From: Paraeggerthella hongkongensis
GTDB taxonomy: Bacteria; Actinomycetota; Coriobacteriia; Coriobacteriales; Eggerthellaceae
Assembly (NCBI RefSeq): GCF_003340345.1
Contig: NZ_PPTQ01000003.1
Span: forward strand, 62,001 to 126,000
Direction of reading: 5' to 3'
Length of the DNA: 64,000 bases
Below are positions 9,383 to 16,556 of the stretch, piece after piece (position 1 is the stretch's first letter; each line of letters begins with the position of its first letter). The notes beneath the pieces were generated by a model. The model did not search any database, had not been told where the DNA came from, and saw only the letters and a program-made list of their open reading frames with translations. The position numbers and the translations under genes were made by a program.

Positions 9383-9418
9383 ACCAGGCAAAATGTCTAA
9401 ATCACCAAAAACTGATTA
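9383..9418. promoter_or_regulatory. Candidate operator between LuxR copy 2 and TorD/PsrABC operon 2
   Basis: The ACCAGGCAAAA block at 9383-9393 is followed by an AATCA-N8-TGATT inverted repeat (9400-9417). Both parts match the element at 3210-3245, with a one-base spacing difference. The element ends 53 bases upstream of the TorD start. Conservation in a duplicated, otherwise diverged intergenic region is the main evidence for function. Confidence 0.5.
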
Positions 9419-9471
9419 CCTGCCGAGTTTTCCAGATGCCTACGATTGTCCCGACGAGAGAGGACGAGATC

Positions 9472-10170
9472 ATGCGGGCGGAACTGGCTTTGGCACGTAC
9501 ATTATCACTTATTGCACCTCTGTTCACATGTTTAAGTGAAGAGGAATACGCACAGGTTCTGCAAAGCGGTGCGGGGGAGTGCGCGCGAAGCGCCGCGCGC
9601 AGCTTGGCTCGGTCGGCCGAGGAGGCCGATTCGTGGGAGCGAGCGCTGTCGGCGCCGTTCGACTGGCCCGACCGCGCCGCGTTTCAGCGTAACGTGCTCG
9701 CATCCGGGATGCCGCTTGCGGCGCTGCCCGTGGAGTCTTTGTACAAGCCGTGGTCCCAAGAGCCGGGCAACGGCTATGGGGCATCGCGCGGTTTGTTTCT
9801 GGGGGATTCCGCCCAGCATATTCAGGCCGTGTACCGCTCGCTCGAGATCGACGTTCCCGCGCGGTTCGCGGCTGCTCCCGATCATCTTTCGCTGCTGCTG
9901 GACCTGCTGGCTTTGTACGTGCAGTGCGAAAACCGCGTTGCTGCGCGCGATCTTGTTGCCGACCACTTCGATTGGCTTGGGAGCTACGACAAGGCTCTTT
10001 CCCGTCGGGCTGAAGAAGCGCCGTTGCTGTTCGGCTCCGATGCTCATGCTCATGCCGATGCGCTTGACGCGGTGCTGCGCGGCATTGCGCAGGTGCGAGC
10101 GCTGCTCGGCGTGACGCAGCGCTTGGCAAACGAGGTTGTCGCGCGATCAGGTCAGCCTGCGCTGGCGTGA
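9472..10170 (+). CDS. TorD/DmsD-family redox enzyme chaperone (operon 2)
   Basis: The 232-residue helical protein is paralogous to the chaperone at 3297, with shared PVESLYKPW and DHFDWLGSYDKAL stretches. It presumably recognises the Tat signal of the molybdoenzyme encoded 148 bases downstream. The ATG at 9472 is preceded by AGAGGA at seven bases; an in-frame ATG at 9436 would add twelve residues but lacks a ribosome site. It is the first gene of operon 2. Confidence 0.85.
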   Translation: MRAELALARTLSLIAPLFTCLSEEEYAQVLQSGAGECARSAARSLARSAEEADSWERALSAPFDWPDRAAFQRNVLASGMPLAALPVESLYKPWSQEPGNGYGASRGLFLGDSAQHIQAVYRSLEIDVPARFAAAPDHLSLLLDLLALYVQCENRVAARDLVADHFDWLGSYDKALSRRAEEAPLLFGSDAHAHADALDAVLRGIAQVRALLGVTQRLANEVVARSGQPALA

Positions 10171-10184
10171 GAGCTCTTCCGGCA

Positions 10185-10208
10185 GTTCGACGCATGCGCG
10201 CGTCGAAC
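10185..10208 (+). other. Intra-operon hairpin between chaperone and catalytic gene
   Basis: A perfect nine-base-pair stem (GTTCGACGC with GCGTCGAAC, loop ATGCGC) lies 15 bases after the chaperone stop, with no T tract. It could be an mRNA processing or stability element that sets the ratio of chaperone to enzyme. Operon 1 has no matching hairpin in its 75-base gap. Confidence 0.45.
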
Positions 10209-10318
10209 CGTTCCAAGTGATCATCCGCTGCGTGCAGCGGTGTTCAAGGGTTCAAGGCGTTTCGACGCCGATAGACGAGCGAAGACGAGATTTGACAACA
10301 GGGAAAGGAAGAGGCGAA

Positions 10319-12514
10319 ATGTTCATTTCGGATGTTTCAAGGCGAACGTTTCTGAAGGGAACCGCGGCGACGGCGGCCCTTGCAGCAGCGGGTTCGCTTT
10401 CGGTGGGCGCTTGGCGCGCTCAAGCTGCCGAAGCCGGCGGACAAACAGGCAGGGCGGTGGAGGCTCCGTCGTTGTGTAACGGGTGCTCGAGCAAATGCGG
10501 GCTGGTTGCCACAACGGTTGACGGGCGGTTGTGGACGCTGCGCGGCAACGAAATCCACCCGTACGCCCAAGGCCGCATCTGCGCCCGCGCCCATGGCTTG
10601 GCTCAGTTGGCGTATTCCGACGAGCGCGTGACCCAGCCGCTGCGCCGCAAGGAGGATGGCTCGTTCGAGCCCATCGACTGGGACACTGCGTTTGCCGAGA
10701 TTGGGCAGAAGGTGAAGGACGTCATCGCTCAAAGCGGACCGGAGTCGTTGGCCATCATCCAGGATCCGCGCCCGTCGGGCAAGCAGTACTCCAAGCGCTT
10801 CATGCATGCGCTGGGCTCGCCGAACGTGTACGCGCATTCCTCGTCATGCAACCTGTCGAAGGAAAGCGCCTACCAGCTGACCATCGGAGCTACGGGCTTC
10901 TCGAACGATTTCGCCAACGCGAAGATGGTCATGTTCATCGGTCGCAGCTACGGCGACGGCATCCGCCCGTCGTCGGTGCATAGCTTGGCCGACGCCGCCG
11001 AGCACGGAACGCGCGTGGTCGTGGTGGACCCGCGCCTGAACAACTCCGGCATTTTTGCGAGCGACTGGGTTCCCATCAACCCCGGAACCGATCTGGCGCT
11101 GCTCATGGCCATGGCGAACGTGCTTATCGAGGAAGACCTGTACGACCATGACTTCGTCGAGCAGTACACCTACGGCTTCGACGAGTTCGCCGCGCAGGCC
11201 AAAGAGTACACGCCGGCCTGGGCGCAGGAAATAACCGACGTGTCGGCCGAGCGCATCAAGGAGCTGGCCCGTGCTATGGCCGCCGCCGCGCCCGCTGCGT
11301 CTATTGAGTCTGGATGGCGCTCGGTTATCGGCTGCTCGTACAAGAACTCGCTCGAAACGGCGCGTGCCATCACGGCGATCAACGCCCTGCTGGGCAGCTG
11401 GGGCGCGAAGGGCGGCGCGCTGATCACGTCCTCGCCCAAGGTTGGCGCCCTTGCTGACGCTCGTTTCGCCGAGCCGCCGAAGCCCGAAGCGAAGCGCATC
11501 GGCGACAAGGAGTATCCGCTGGTGCTTTCAAGTGCGGGAACGAACGTGGCTGCATTGCAGGCAGCGCTTGACGGACGACTGAAGGGCCTGTTCTTCTACA
11601 ACTCCAACGCGGCGAAGGGCTACGCGCAGCCGAAGGCGTGGACCGAGGCGCTGAGCAAGACCGATCTTGTGGTGACCATCGACGTGCAGATGTCCGAAAC
11701 GGCGCTCCAGTCCGATTACGTGCTGCCCGAGGTGACGTATCTCGAGCGTTTGGAGCTGCCCGAATTCGTGGGCGGCAAGAAGCACTTCGTGGGCATGCGC
11801 ACGGTGGTCTTGGACCGGATTCATCCGGAAACGAAGACGTGCGACGAGATATTCAACGGCTTGGCGCAGGCATGCGGCGTAGGGCAATTCTTCCAGTTCA
11901 CGGCCGAAGACTGGGCTGCTGCGCAGTTGGTTACGGTGGGTGTCGACATCGAGGATTTGAAGCGCGAGGGCGTGATGGAGCTTCCCGCCGCCCCCTTCGA
12001 GTACGGTCCTCCGAAGTTCAAGACGGCATCAGGCAAATTCGAGTTCAAGACGGACAAGTTCGCCGAAGCAGGGCTCAACCCGGTGATCGGCTGGATTCCG
12101 CGCAAGGTGGCGTTCAAGGAAGGGGAGTTCGCCATCGTCGGCGGCAAGCAGGGCATTCACTCCCAAACCATGACGCAGAACATCGAAGCGCTGCATGCCA
12201 TTTCGCGCGAGTACCACATGGAGCGGCTGTGGATGTCGGCCAAGGACGCTCAGGACATAGGCGTTGAAACCGGCGATACGGTCGAGGTGTCGTCAAGCGA
12301 GCACACCGGCCAGGTGGAAGTTCGCGTGACGCAGCGTCTCAAGCCGGGCGTGGTGTTCCTGCCCACGCATTACGGTGGGGATTCCCCTGCTCAAACGCGC
12401 GCGTATCGGTACGGCATCAGTCTGACCGATTTCATTCCGCTTGATGCGGAACCGGGCGTGGGCTCGATGATGAGCCAGGAAGTGGCCGTTACGGTGAAGA
12501 AGGCGGGGGCGTAA
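10319..12514 (+). CDS. Molybdopterin oxidoreductase, PsrA/PhsA-like catalytic subunit (operon 2)
   Basis: The 731-residue paralogue of the enzyme at 4002 has a Tat signal (SRRTFLKG at 7-14), [4Fe-4S] cysteines 53, 56, 60 and 88, and the candidate molybdenum-ligand Cys177 in SSSCNLSKE. The two proteins stay alignable with almost no gaps, and differ most in the region after the Mo ligand and near the C-terminus (for example PLDAEPGVGS versus PFHGGEPGVGS), so their substrates may differ. The start at 10319 follows GGAAGAGG; longer in-frame starts upstream would spoil the Tat signal. It should be periplasmic, fed by the ferredoxin and NrfD subunits that follow. The duplication must be old enough for synonymous positions to have diverged widely. 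Confidence 0.85.
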   Translation: MFISDVSRRTFLKGTAATAALAAAGSLSVGAWRAQAAEAGGQTGRAVEAPSLCNGCSSKCGLVATTVDGRLWTLRGNEIHPYAQGRICARAHGLAQLAYSDERVTQPLRRKEDGSFEPIDWDTAFAEIGQKVKDVIAQSGPESLAIIQDPRPSGKQYSKRFMHALGSPNVYAHSSSCNLSKESAYQLTIGATGFSNDFANAKMVMFIGRSYGDGIRPSSVHSLADAAEHGTRVVVVDPRLNNSGIFASDWVPINPGTDLALLMAMANVLIEEDLYDHDFVEQYTYGFDEFAAQAKEYTPAWAQEITDVSAERIKELARAMAAAAPAASIESGWRSVIGCSYKNSLETARAITAINALLGSWGAKGGALITSSPKVGALADARFAEPPKPEAKRIGDKEYPLVLSSAGTNVAALQAALDGRLKGLFFYNSNAAKGYAQPKAWTEALSKTDLVVTIDVQMSETALQSDYVLPEVTYLERLELPEFVGGKKHFVGMRTVVLDRIHPETKTCDEIFNGLAQACGVGQFFQFTAEDWAAAQLVTVGVDIEDLKREGVMELPAAPFEYGPPKFKTASGKFEFKTDKFAEAGLNPVIGWIPRKVAFKEGEFAIVGGKQGIHSQTMTQNIEALHAISREYHMERLWMSAKDAQDIGVETGDTVEVSSSEHTGQVEVRVTQRLKPGVVFLPTHYGGDSPAQTRAYRYGISLTDFIPLDAEPGVGSMMSQEVAVTVKKAGA

Positions 12515-12515
12515 C

Positions 12516-13052
12516 ATGACACGGTACGGAATGCTCATCAACACGAAGAAGTGCGTGGGATGCTCGGCGTGCCGCGTGGCGTGCCAGATGAAGAACCATC
12601 TGGAGCCGACGGAGTCGTTCATCAAATATCACGAGATCGAAACGGGGGAGTACCCCAACGTGTACAACGAGGTTGTGCCCACCCAGTGCATGCATTGCGA
12701 GGATGCGCCGTGCGCGGCGGTTTGCCCGACGCATGCCACCTACATCACTGATTCCGGCGTGGTGCTGGTGGATGCGGAAAAGTGCATCGGCTGCAAGTAC
12801 TGCATGGCCGCGTGCCCTTACGACGCGCGCATCGTGCAGGAGTCAACTGGCGTGGTGGAGAAGTGCCGCTTCTGCTGGGACGGCCAGAATCCGGGCAACC
12901 CTCCTGCGTGCGTGGGAACCTGCATTTCGGGCGCGCGCATCTTCGGCGATCTGGATGATCCCAACAGCGAGATCAACCAGGCTATCGCGCACTACCATGC
13001 GCAGCCGCTCGCTGACAATCTGACCGTTTCGAAAATCTATTACGTGAGGTGA
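12516..13052 (+). CDS. Four-cluster ferredoxin subunit, PsrB/NrfC/DmsB-like (operon 2)
   Basis: The 178-residue protein begins one base after the catalytic subunit and carries the same four [4Fe-4S] motifs as the paralogue at 6193 (CVGCSACRVAC, CMHCEDAPCAAVCP, CIGCKYCMAACP, CRFCW with CVGTC). It is predicted to shuttle electrons from the membrane anchor to the molybdoenzyme. The second copy has one extra residue near the fourth motif. Confidence 0.92.
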   Translation: MTRYGMLINTKKCVGCSACRVACQMKNHLEPTESFIKYHEIETGEYPNVYNEVVPTQCMHCEDAPCAAVCPTHATYITDSGVVLVDAEKCIGCKYCMAACPYDARIVQESTGVVEKCRFCWDGQNPGNPPACVGTCISGARIFGDLDDPNSEINQAIAHYHAQPLADNLTVSKIYYVR

Positions 13053-13059
13053 TGAAGCC

Positions 13060-13926
13060 ATGGTTTGGGGACCTATGATCGCGTGGTACCTGTTTTTGGC
13101 CGGCGCGTCGGCGGGGGCGTTTCTAACGGCCGCGTTCGTCGAGGCCAAGTACCCCGAAAGCGTGAAGATGCGTGTAGCCGGGCGCATCATCGCTCCTATC
13201 TTTCTGGGCATCGGCCTGCTCATGCTCATGTTGGACGCTGAAGCCGGGCTGCACAACCCGCTGCGCTTTTTCTTGCTTGTTTCCAATCCCGGGTCGGTCA
13301 TGACGCTGGGCGTGTACTTCATCTGCATCTACATGCCCGTCGTCCTGGCGGCTGCGGTGCTTGAGCTTTTGAAGCGGCGCGTGCCGAAGTGGCTCATGTG
13401 GATCGGCGTCGTGTTCGCGTTTGCCGTGGCGGCTTACACGGGCTTCCTGCTGGGCGTGGTGAAGGCGTTCCCGTTGTGGAACAACGCCATTTTGCCCATC
13501 CTGTTCGTGGTGTCGGCGCTGTCGGCTGGTTTGGCGGCAACGTCGCTGGTGGGGCTTATCGTGGACCGCGAGCGCTTCGAGCAGATGTGGCTGGTCAAGA
13601 AGTCGCACGTGATTCTGTCCGTTGTCGAGATCGTGGTTCTTGCGATGATGCTGGTCATCGTGAGCGCTGGCAGCTACGAAGGCGCCGCGTCGGTGCAGTC
13701 GCTGGTGGCTGGCCCGTACGCGCCGGCGTTCTGGGGCGGCATCGTGCTGCTGGGCCTGGTGGCGCCGCTTTTGATCGAGGGCTACCCGGTGTTCATCGCG
13801 AAGCGCGTGGAAACGTCCACGACCTCGCTTGCGGTGAGCGTGGTGGGCGAGGCCGGCGTGCTGGTTGGCGGCTTTCTGCTGCGTCTGCTGGTTATCTTGG
13901 CGGCGCTTCCGGTTATGTACTTGTAA
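13060..13926 (+). CDS. NrfD/PsrC-like quinol-oxidising membrane anchor (operon 2)
   Basis: The 288-residue polytopic membrane protein is the same length as the paralogue at 6733 and nearly identical over the first two helices (WGPMIAWYLFLAGASAGAF). It should oxidise menaquinol and pass electrons to the adjacent ferredoxin. It closes operon 2, and a perfect hairpin begins 11 bases after its stop. Confidence 0.92.
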   Translation: MVWGPMIAWYLFLAGASAGAFLTAAFVEAKYPESVKMRVAGRIIAPIFLGIGLLMLMLDAEAGLHNPLRFFLLVSNPGSVMTLGVYFICIYMPVVLAAAVLELLKRRVPKWLMWIGVVFAFAVAAYTGFLLGVVKAFPLWNNAILPILFVVSALSAGLAATSLVGLIVDRERFEQMWLVKKSHVILSVVEIVVLAMMLVIVSAGSYEGAASVQSLVAGPYAPAFWGGIVLLGLVAPLLIEGYPVFIAKRVETSTTSLAVSVVGEAGVLVGGFLLRLLVILAALPVMYL

Positions 13927-13936
13927 GCATATTCGT

Positions 13937-13963
13937 GCATCCGCCGGGTTTCTCGGCGGATGC
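13937..13963 (+). terminator. Candidate terminator hairpin after operon 2
   Basis: GCATCCGCCG and CGGCGGATGC form a perfect ten-base-pair stem around a seven-base loop. There is no T tract after it, so termination may be weak or may depend on the second hairpin at 14014. Confidence 0.5.
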
Positions 13964-14013
13964 GAAGGCGGCCCGCGCTTTCCCCTCCTGCGGCGCCGTC
14001 GATCTTCCTCCTT

Positions 14014-14054
14014 GGGGCGCCGCGACTTCCTCCCCTTTCTCTTCGCGGCGCCCC
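14014..14054. terminator. Second hairpin between convergent operon 2 and LuxR copy 3
   Basis: Twelve perfect base pairs (14014-14025 with 14043-14054, GGGGCGCCGCGA and its complement) enclose a 17-base pyrimidine-rich loop. It lies between two convergent transcripts and could stop both. No U tract is present on either strand, which lowers confidence. Confidence 0.45.
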
Positions 14055-14102
14055 CTCGTATTCTTCGCCGTCGCTCGGCGGTTTTGGCCGCAAGATGCGC
14101 GG

Positions 14103-15743
14103 CTATTCTCGCAGGTCGTTCGGGTCGAAAGACTCAATCAGATCCAAGAGCTCTTGCTTTTTGTGGATGGCCAGCTTGGCGTAGATGCGCTTCGAGTGGG
14201 TGCGGATGGTGTTTTCCGACACGATCAGCTCTTCGGCGATGCGCGCGACTGTGTTGCCTCGCGCGATCAGCTCCATGACCTCGGCTTCCCGCGCGCTCAG
14301 GCGGTAGTGCTGCTGCAAAAGGGCTGCTTGTTTGGAAATGCGGTCCTGGTAAACGGGTGCGGCGTCGGTGCTTGCTTTAGGGGATTCCGCACGTGCCGCT
14401 CGGCGCTTTTTCGGCGGATCGGGCGTTGCGGCGGAGCTGTCTGCCGGTTCGTTGGAGGCGGTCGATGCGTCGACGGGTCGCGTTTTATCGTCGCGCGGAC
14501 GCAGGGCGACCAGCTCGATGCTTGCCGCCGCCTCGTGCTGCGCACCTTCTCCCGCATGGCGCAGAATGCGCTTGAAACCGCCCTGCCCCACGAAGTACAT
14601 GAGGCCCAGCAAGTACACGGCCACCAGCGCAATCACGGCGATCGGCGTAATTCCCGTAACCATGATCTGCTCTGCGAAGGTTCCTCCGGCAAAGCCCACG
14701 TCATGCAGCACGTACACGATGCCCGCGAAAAAGCCGTAGATGAACACCGGGTTGATGCCGCGGTCGCGCGACGCTTGCGCGCATTGGATCATCATGAGCA
14801 TGATGGCCACGCTGTACACCGCATACAGAACGGCGGCCAGCCAACGCTGATATTCGACCGGGAAAAACGGCAGCAGCAGAAACGACGTGATAACGAAGGG
14901 GAAGAATATGCGGTACGCCCCCACGACGTTCACGCGCAGGTTCTTGAACTGCCACAACACCAGAAGCACCACCGCGGCGGTAAGCGATCCGCCCATGGAC
15001 AGCACGTTCACCAGCGATCCCACCGAAGGTTCCCCGATGGCCAGCGCCCGCATGATGCCCGTGCAGAATCCCAGCGCGCCCACGCACAGGGCGCTGCGCC
15101 AATAGTCTTCGATTACGCGCTTGTATACGCGCGGATGCTCGCGGGGGATGTCCTGGAACATGGATTGCTCGCGGTCGATCTGGCGGCTTTTCAGCGCGAT
15201 GGTCAGCCCGAACAGCGGCAGGAACACCAGGGGGATGAGAAACGCCGTCACCGCCTGGGGAATAAGGTACAGCGAAAAATACAGCAAGGCTCCCCATGCC
15301 GTGCCCAAGATGAGGTCGCGGTTGCCCGAATCCGAGTCTTGGCTTGCGAACACGCGCTGCCACAGCATGTAGAACCCGGCGGAGCCCAGGCCCAGCAGCG
15401 CGCCGCCGGCAACCACGAGCGGAAGCTTGTATCCGTCAAGATAGATGGCGGCTATCAGGCAGCACCATCCCAGCAGGTAGGGCATGGTGGCCAGGCGCAC
15501 GATGAAGGTGCGCGTAGGGCCGGGGAAGAAGTACACGCCCAACGCGCTGGCGAAGTAGCTGAACGAGAACACGAGCGATTGCGCCAGGAAGAACCAGAAC
15601 ACGATCTGCGGCGTTTGGAACTCCATGGGCAGGAAGGGGAACACGCCGCCCCAAACGCCGGCGGCGTTGATGGCGATGAACAAGCCGTAGCCGAGCGACG
15701 TGACGTTCGGCTTGAGGATATGGGCGATGCTCTTAATGGACAC
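14103..15743 (-). CDS. Membrane LuxR-family regulator, MFS-like sensor domain (copy 3)
   Basis: The 546-residue protein has about twelve hydrophobic segments, a charged linker rich in Ala, Asp and Lys, and a C-terminal LuxR helix-turn-helix (LSAREAEVMELIARG, then ENTIRTHSKRIYAK). It is less similar to copies 1 and 2 than those are to each other. The GTG at 15743 has GGGAG five bases upstream; a TTG fifteen bases further up is also in frame. A good sigma-70 type promoter lies at 15784-15811. It is divergent from the DmsA operon, about 800 bases away, and convergent with PsrABC operon 2. By the pattern of the window, the Dms operon is the likelier target. Confidence 0.85.
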   Translation of the reverse strand: MSIKSIAHILKPNVTSLGYGLFIAINAAGVWGGVFPFLPMEFQTPQIVFWFFLAQSLVFSFSYFASALGVYFFPGPTRTFIVRLATMPYLLGWCCLIAAIYLDGYKLPLVVAGGALLGLGSAGFYMLWQRVFASQDSDSGNRDLILGTAWGALLYFSLYLIPQAVTAFLIPLVFLPLFGLTIALKSRQIDREQSMFQDIPREHPRVYKRVIEDYWRSALCVGALGFCTGIMRALAIGEPSVGSLVNVLSMGGSLTAAVVLLVLWQFKNLRVNVVGAYRIFFPFVITSFLLLPFFPVEYQRWLAAVLYAVYSVAIMLMMIQCAQASRDRGINPVFIYGFFAGIVYVLHDVGFAGGTFAEQIMVTGITPIAVIALVAVYLLGLMYFVGQGGFKRILRHAGEGAQHEAAASIELVALRPRDDKTRPVDASTASNEPADSSAATPDPPKKRRAARAESPKASTDAAPVYQDRISKQAALLQQHYRLSAREAEVMELIARGNTVARIAEELIVSENTIRTHSKRIYAKLAIHKKQELLDLIESFDPNDLRE

Positions 15744-15783
15744 GGTTGCTCCCTGCAAGGTTGAAGAGCGTTTGTGCCTGTGC

Positions 15784-15811
15784 AGTATACCCGACTTCGA
15801 TGGTGCGGCAA
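15784..15811 (-). promoter_or_regulatory. Promoter for LuxR copy 3
   Basis: On the minus strand, TTGCCG and TATACT are separated by 16 bases, and the -10 lies about 40 bases from the GTG start. Confidence 0.55.
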
Positions 15812-15916
15812 GCGATTCTCGGACTCGGCTTGCTGGCGCAGGCGGCGCTCGCGCGCATGGCGAGGGGGTTTGCGGGTAGCGTTGGCATCACCTCGCGAGA
15901 GCCCGCGCGCTCACGA

Positions 15917-16102
15917 AATCGGGTTTCGTGGTAGGTTTTGACGGTTTGAGGTCGTTGTGCCGGGCCTTGGCTTCGTTGTTGTTCGGCTCGGTTTTTGTTT
16001 TACCTGGTCAGAAGGTTGTGCTTCCGCATTGCGCTTTCGATGACGCTCGCGCAGCCGGGTCAGACGACCTCAAACCGTCAAAACCTGCCAGCAAAGTCGG
16101 TT
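15917..16102. repeat. Long inverted repeat in an 800-base intergenic region
   Basis: Two 39-base arms (15917-15955 and 16064-16102) are inverted copies matching at 33 of 39 positions, with a perfect inner 23-base match. About 108 bases lie between them. The rest of the gap from 15812 to 16556 shows no convincing gene. The arms share a GCAGGTTTT...GGTTTG-like opening with the inverted element at 40441-40584, suggesting a family of palindromic intergenic repeats, either MITE-like or forming a structured RNA. Confidence 0.7.
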
Positions 16103-16556
16103 TTTTGTGCGCGGCATGGCGATTTCTCGCTGACGGCGGTTTGGTTCGCGGGTTGGCGCTGTCTCTGGCTTGATCGCGGATCGCGTTTCCGCGCAGGCGC
16201 GCTGTTGGATCGGGCGCGCGAGATGTGCCCTGCGGCACGCGGAAGAAGCCTCCTGCGTCGGCGCCGCCGTTGGCGCGCCGTGTTGCGCCGTGCTGGTGCT
16301 TGCAGGGCCAGTTGCTCGGTGACGACCGTATGTGATAGTCTCTGACCTGGGTATACTTCAAATTCGCATATTTTATGTGACACGCCGGCAAGCGCCCTCT
16401 CCTAGAATGACGACAGCTTTTGAGCAAGGGGGAGGGGCTGAGCGCATCGTTGCCTGGTGCACGGGCTTCCGTCTCTTTCCCGCTCGGAAGGCTACGGTTC
16501 GCAGGACGAGGCGAGCCGGTTGGCAAGACGAGGAAGATAGAGGAGAGGGAGGGAAC

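Noticed and set aside
13389-15764. A 791-codon plus-strand frame over the NrfD gene end and LuxR copy 3
   Set aside because: It crosses two real genes in different frames and has shadow-like composition.
16332-16556. An N-terminal extension of dmsA
   Set aside because: It would place 75 residues before the Tat signal; the ATG at 16557 has a good ribosome site and gives a normal signal peptide.
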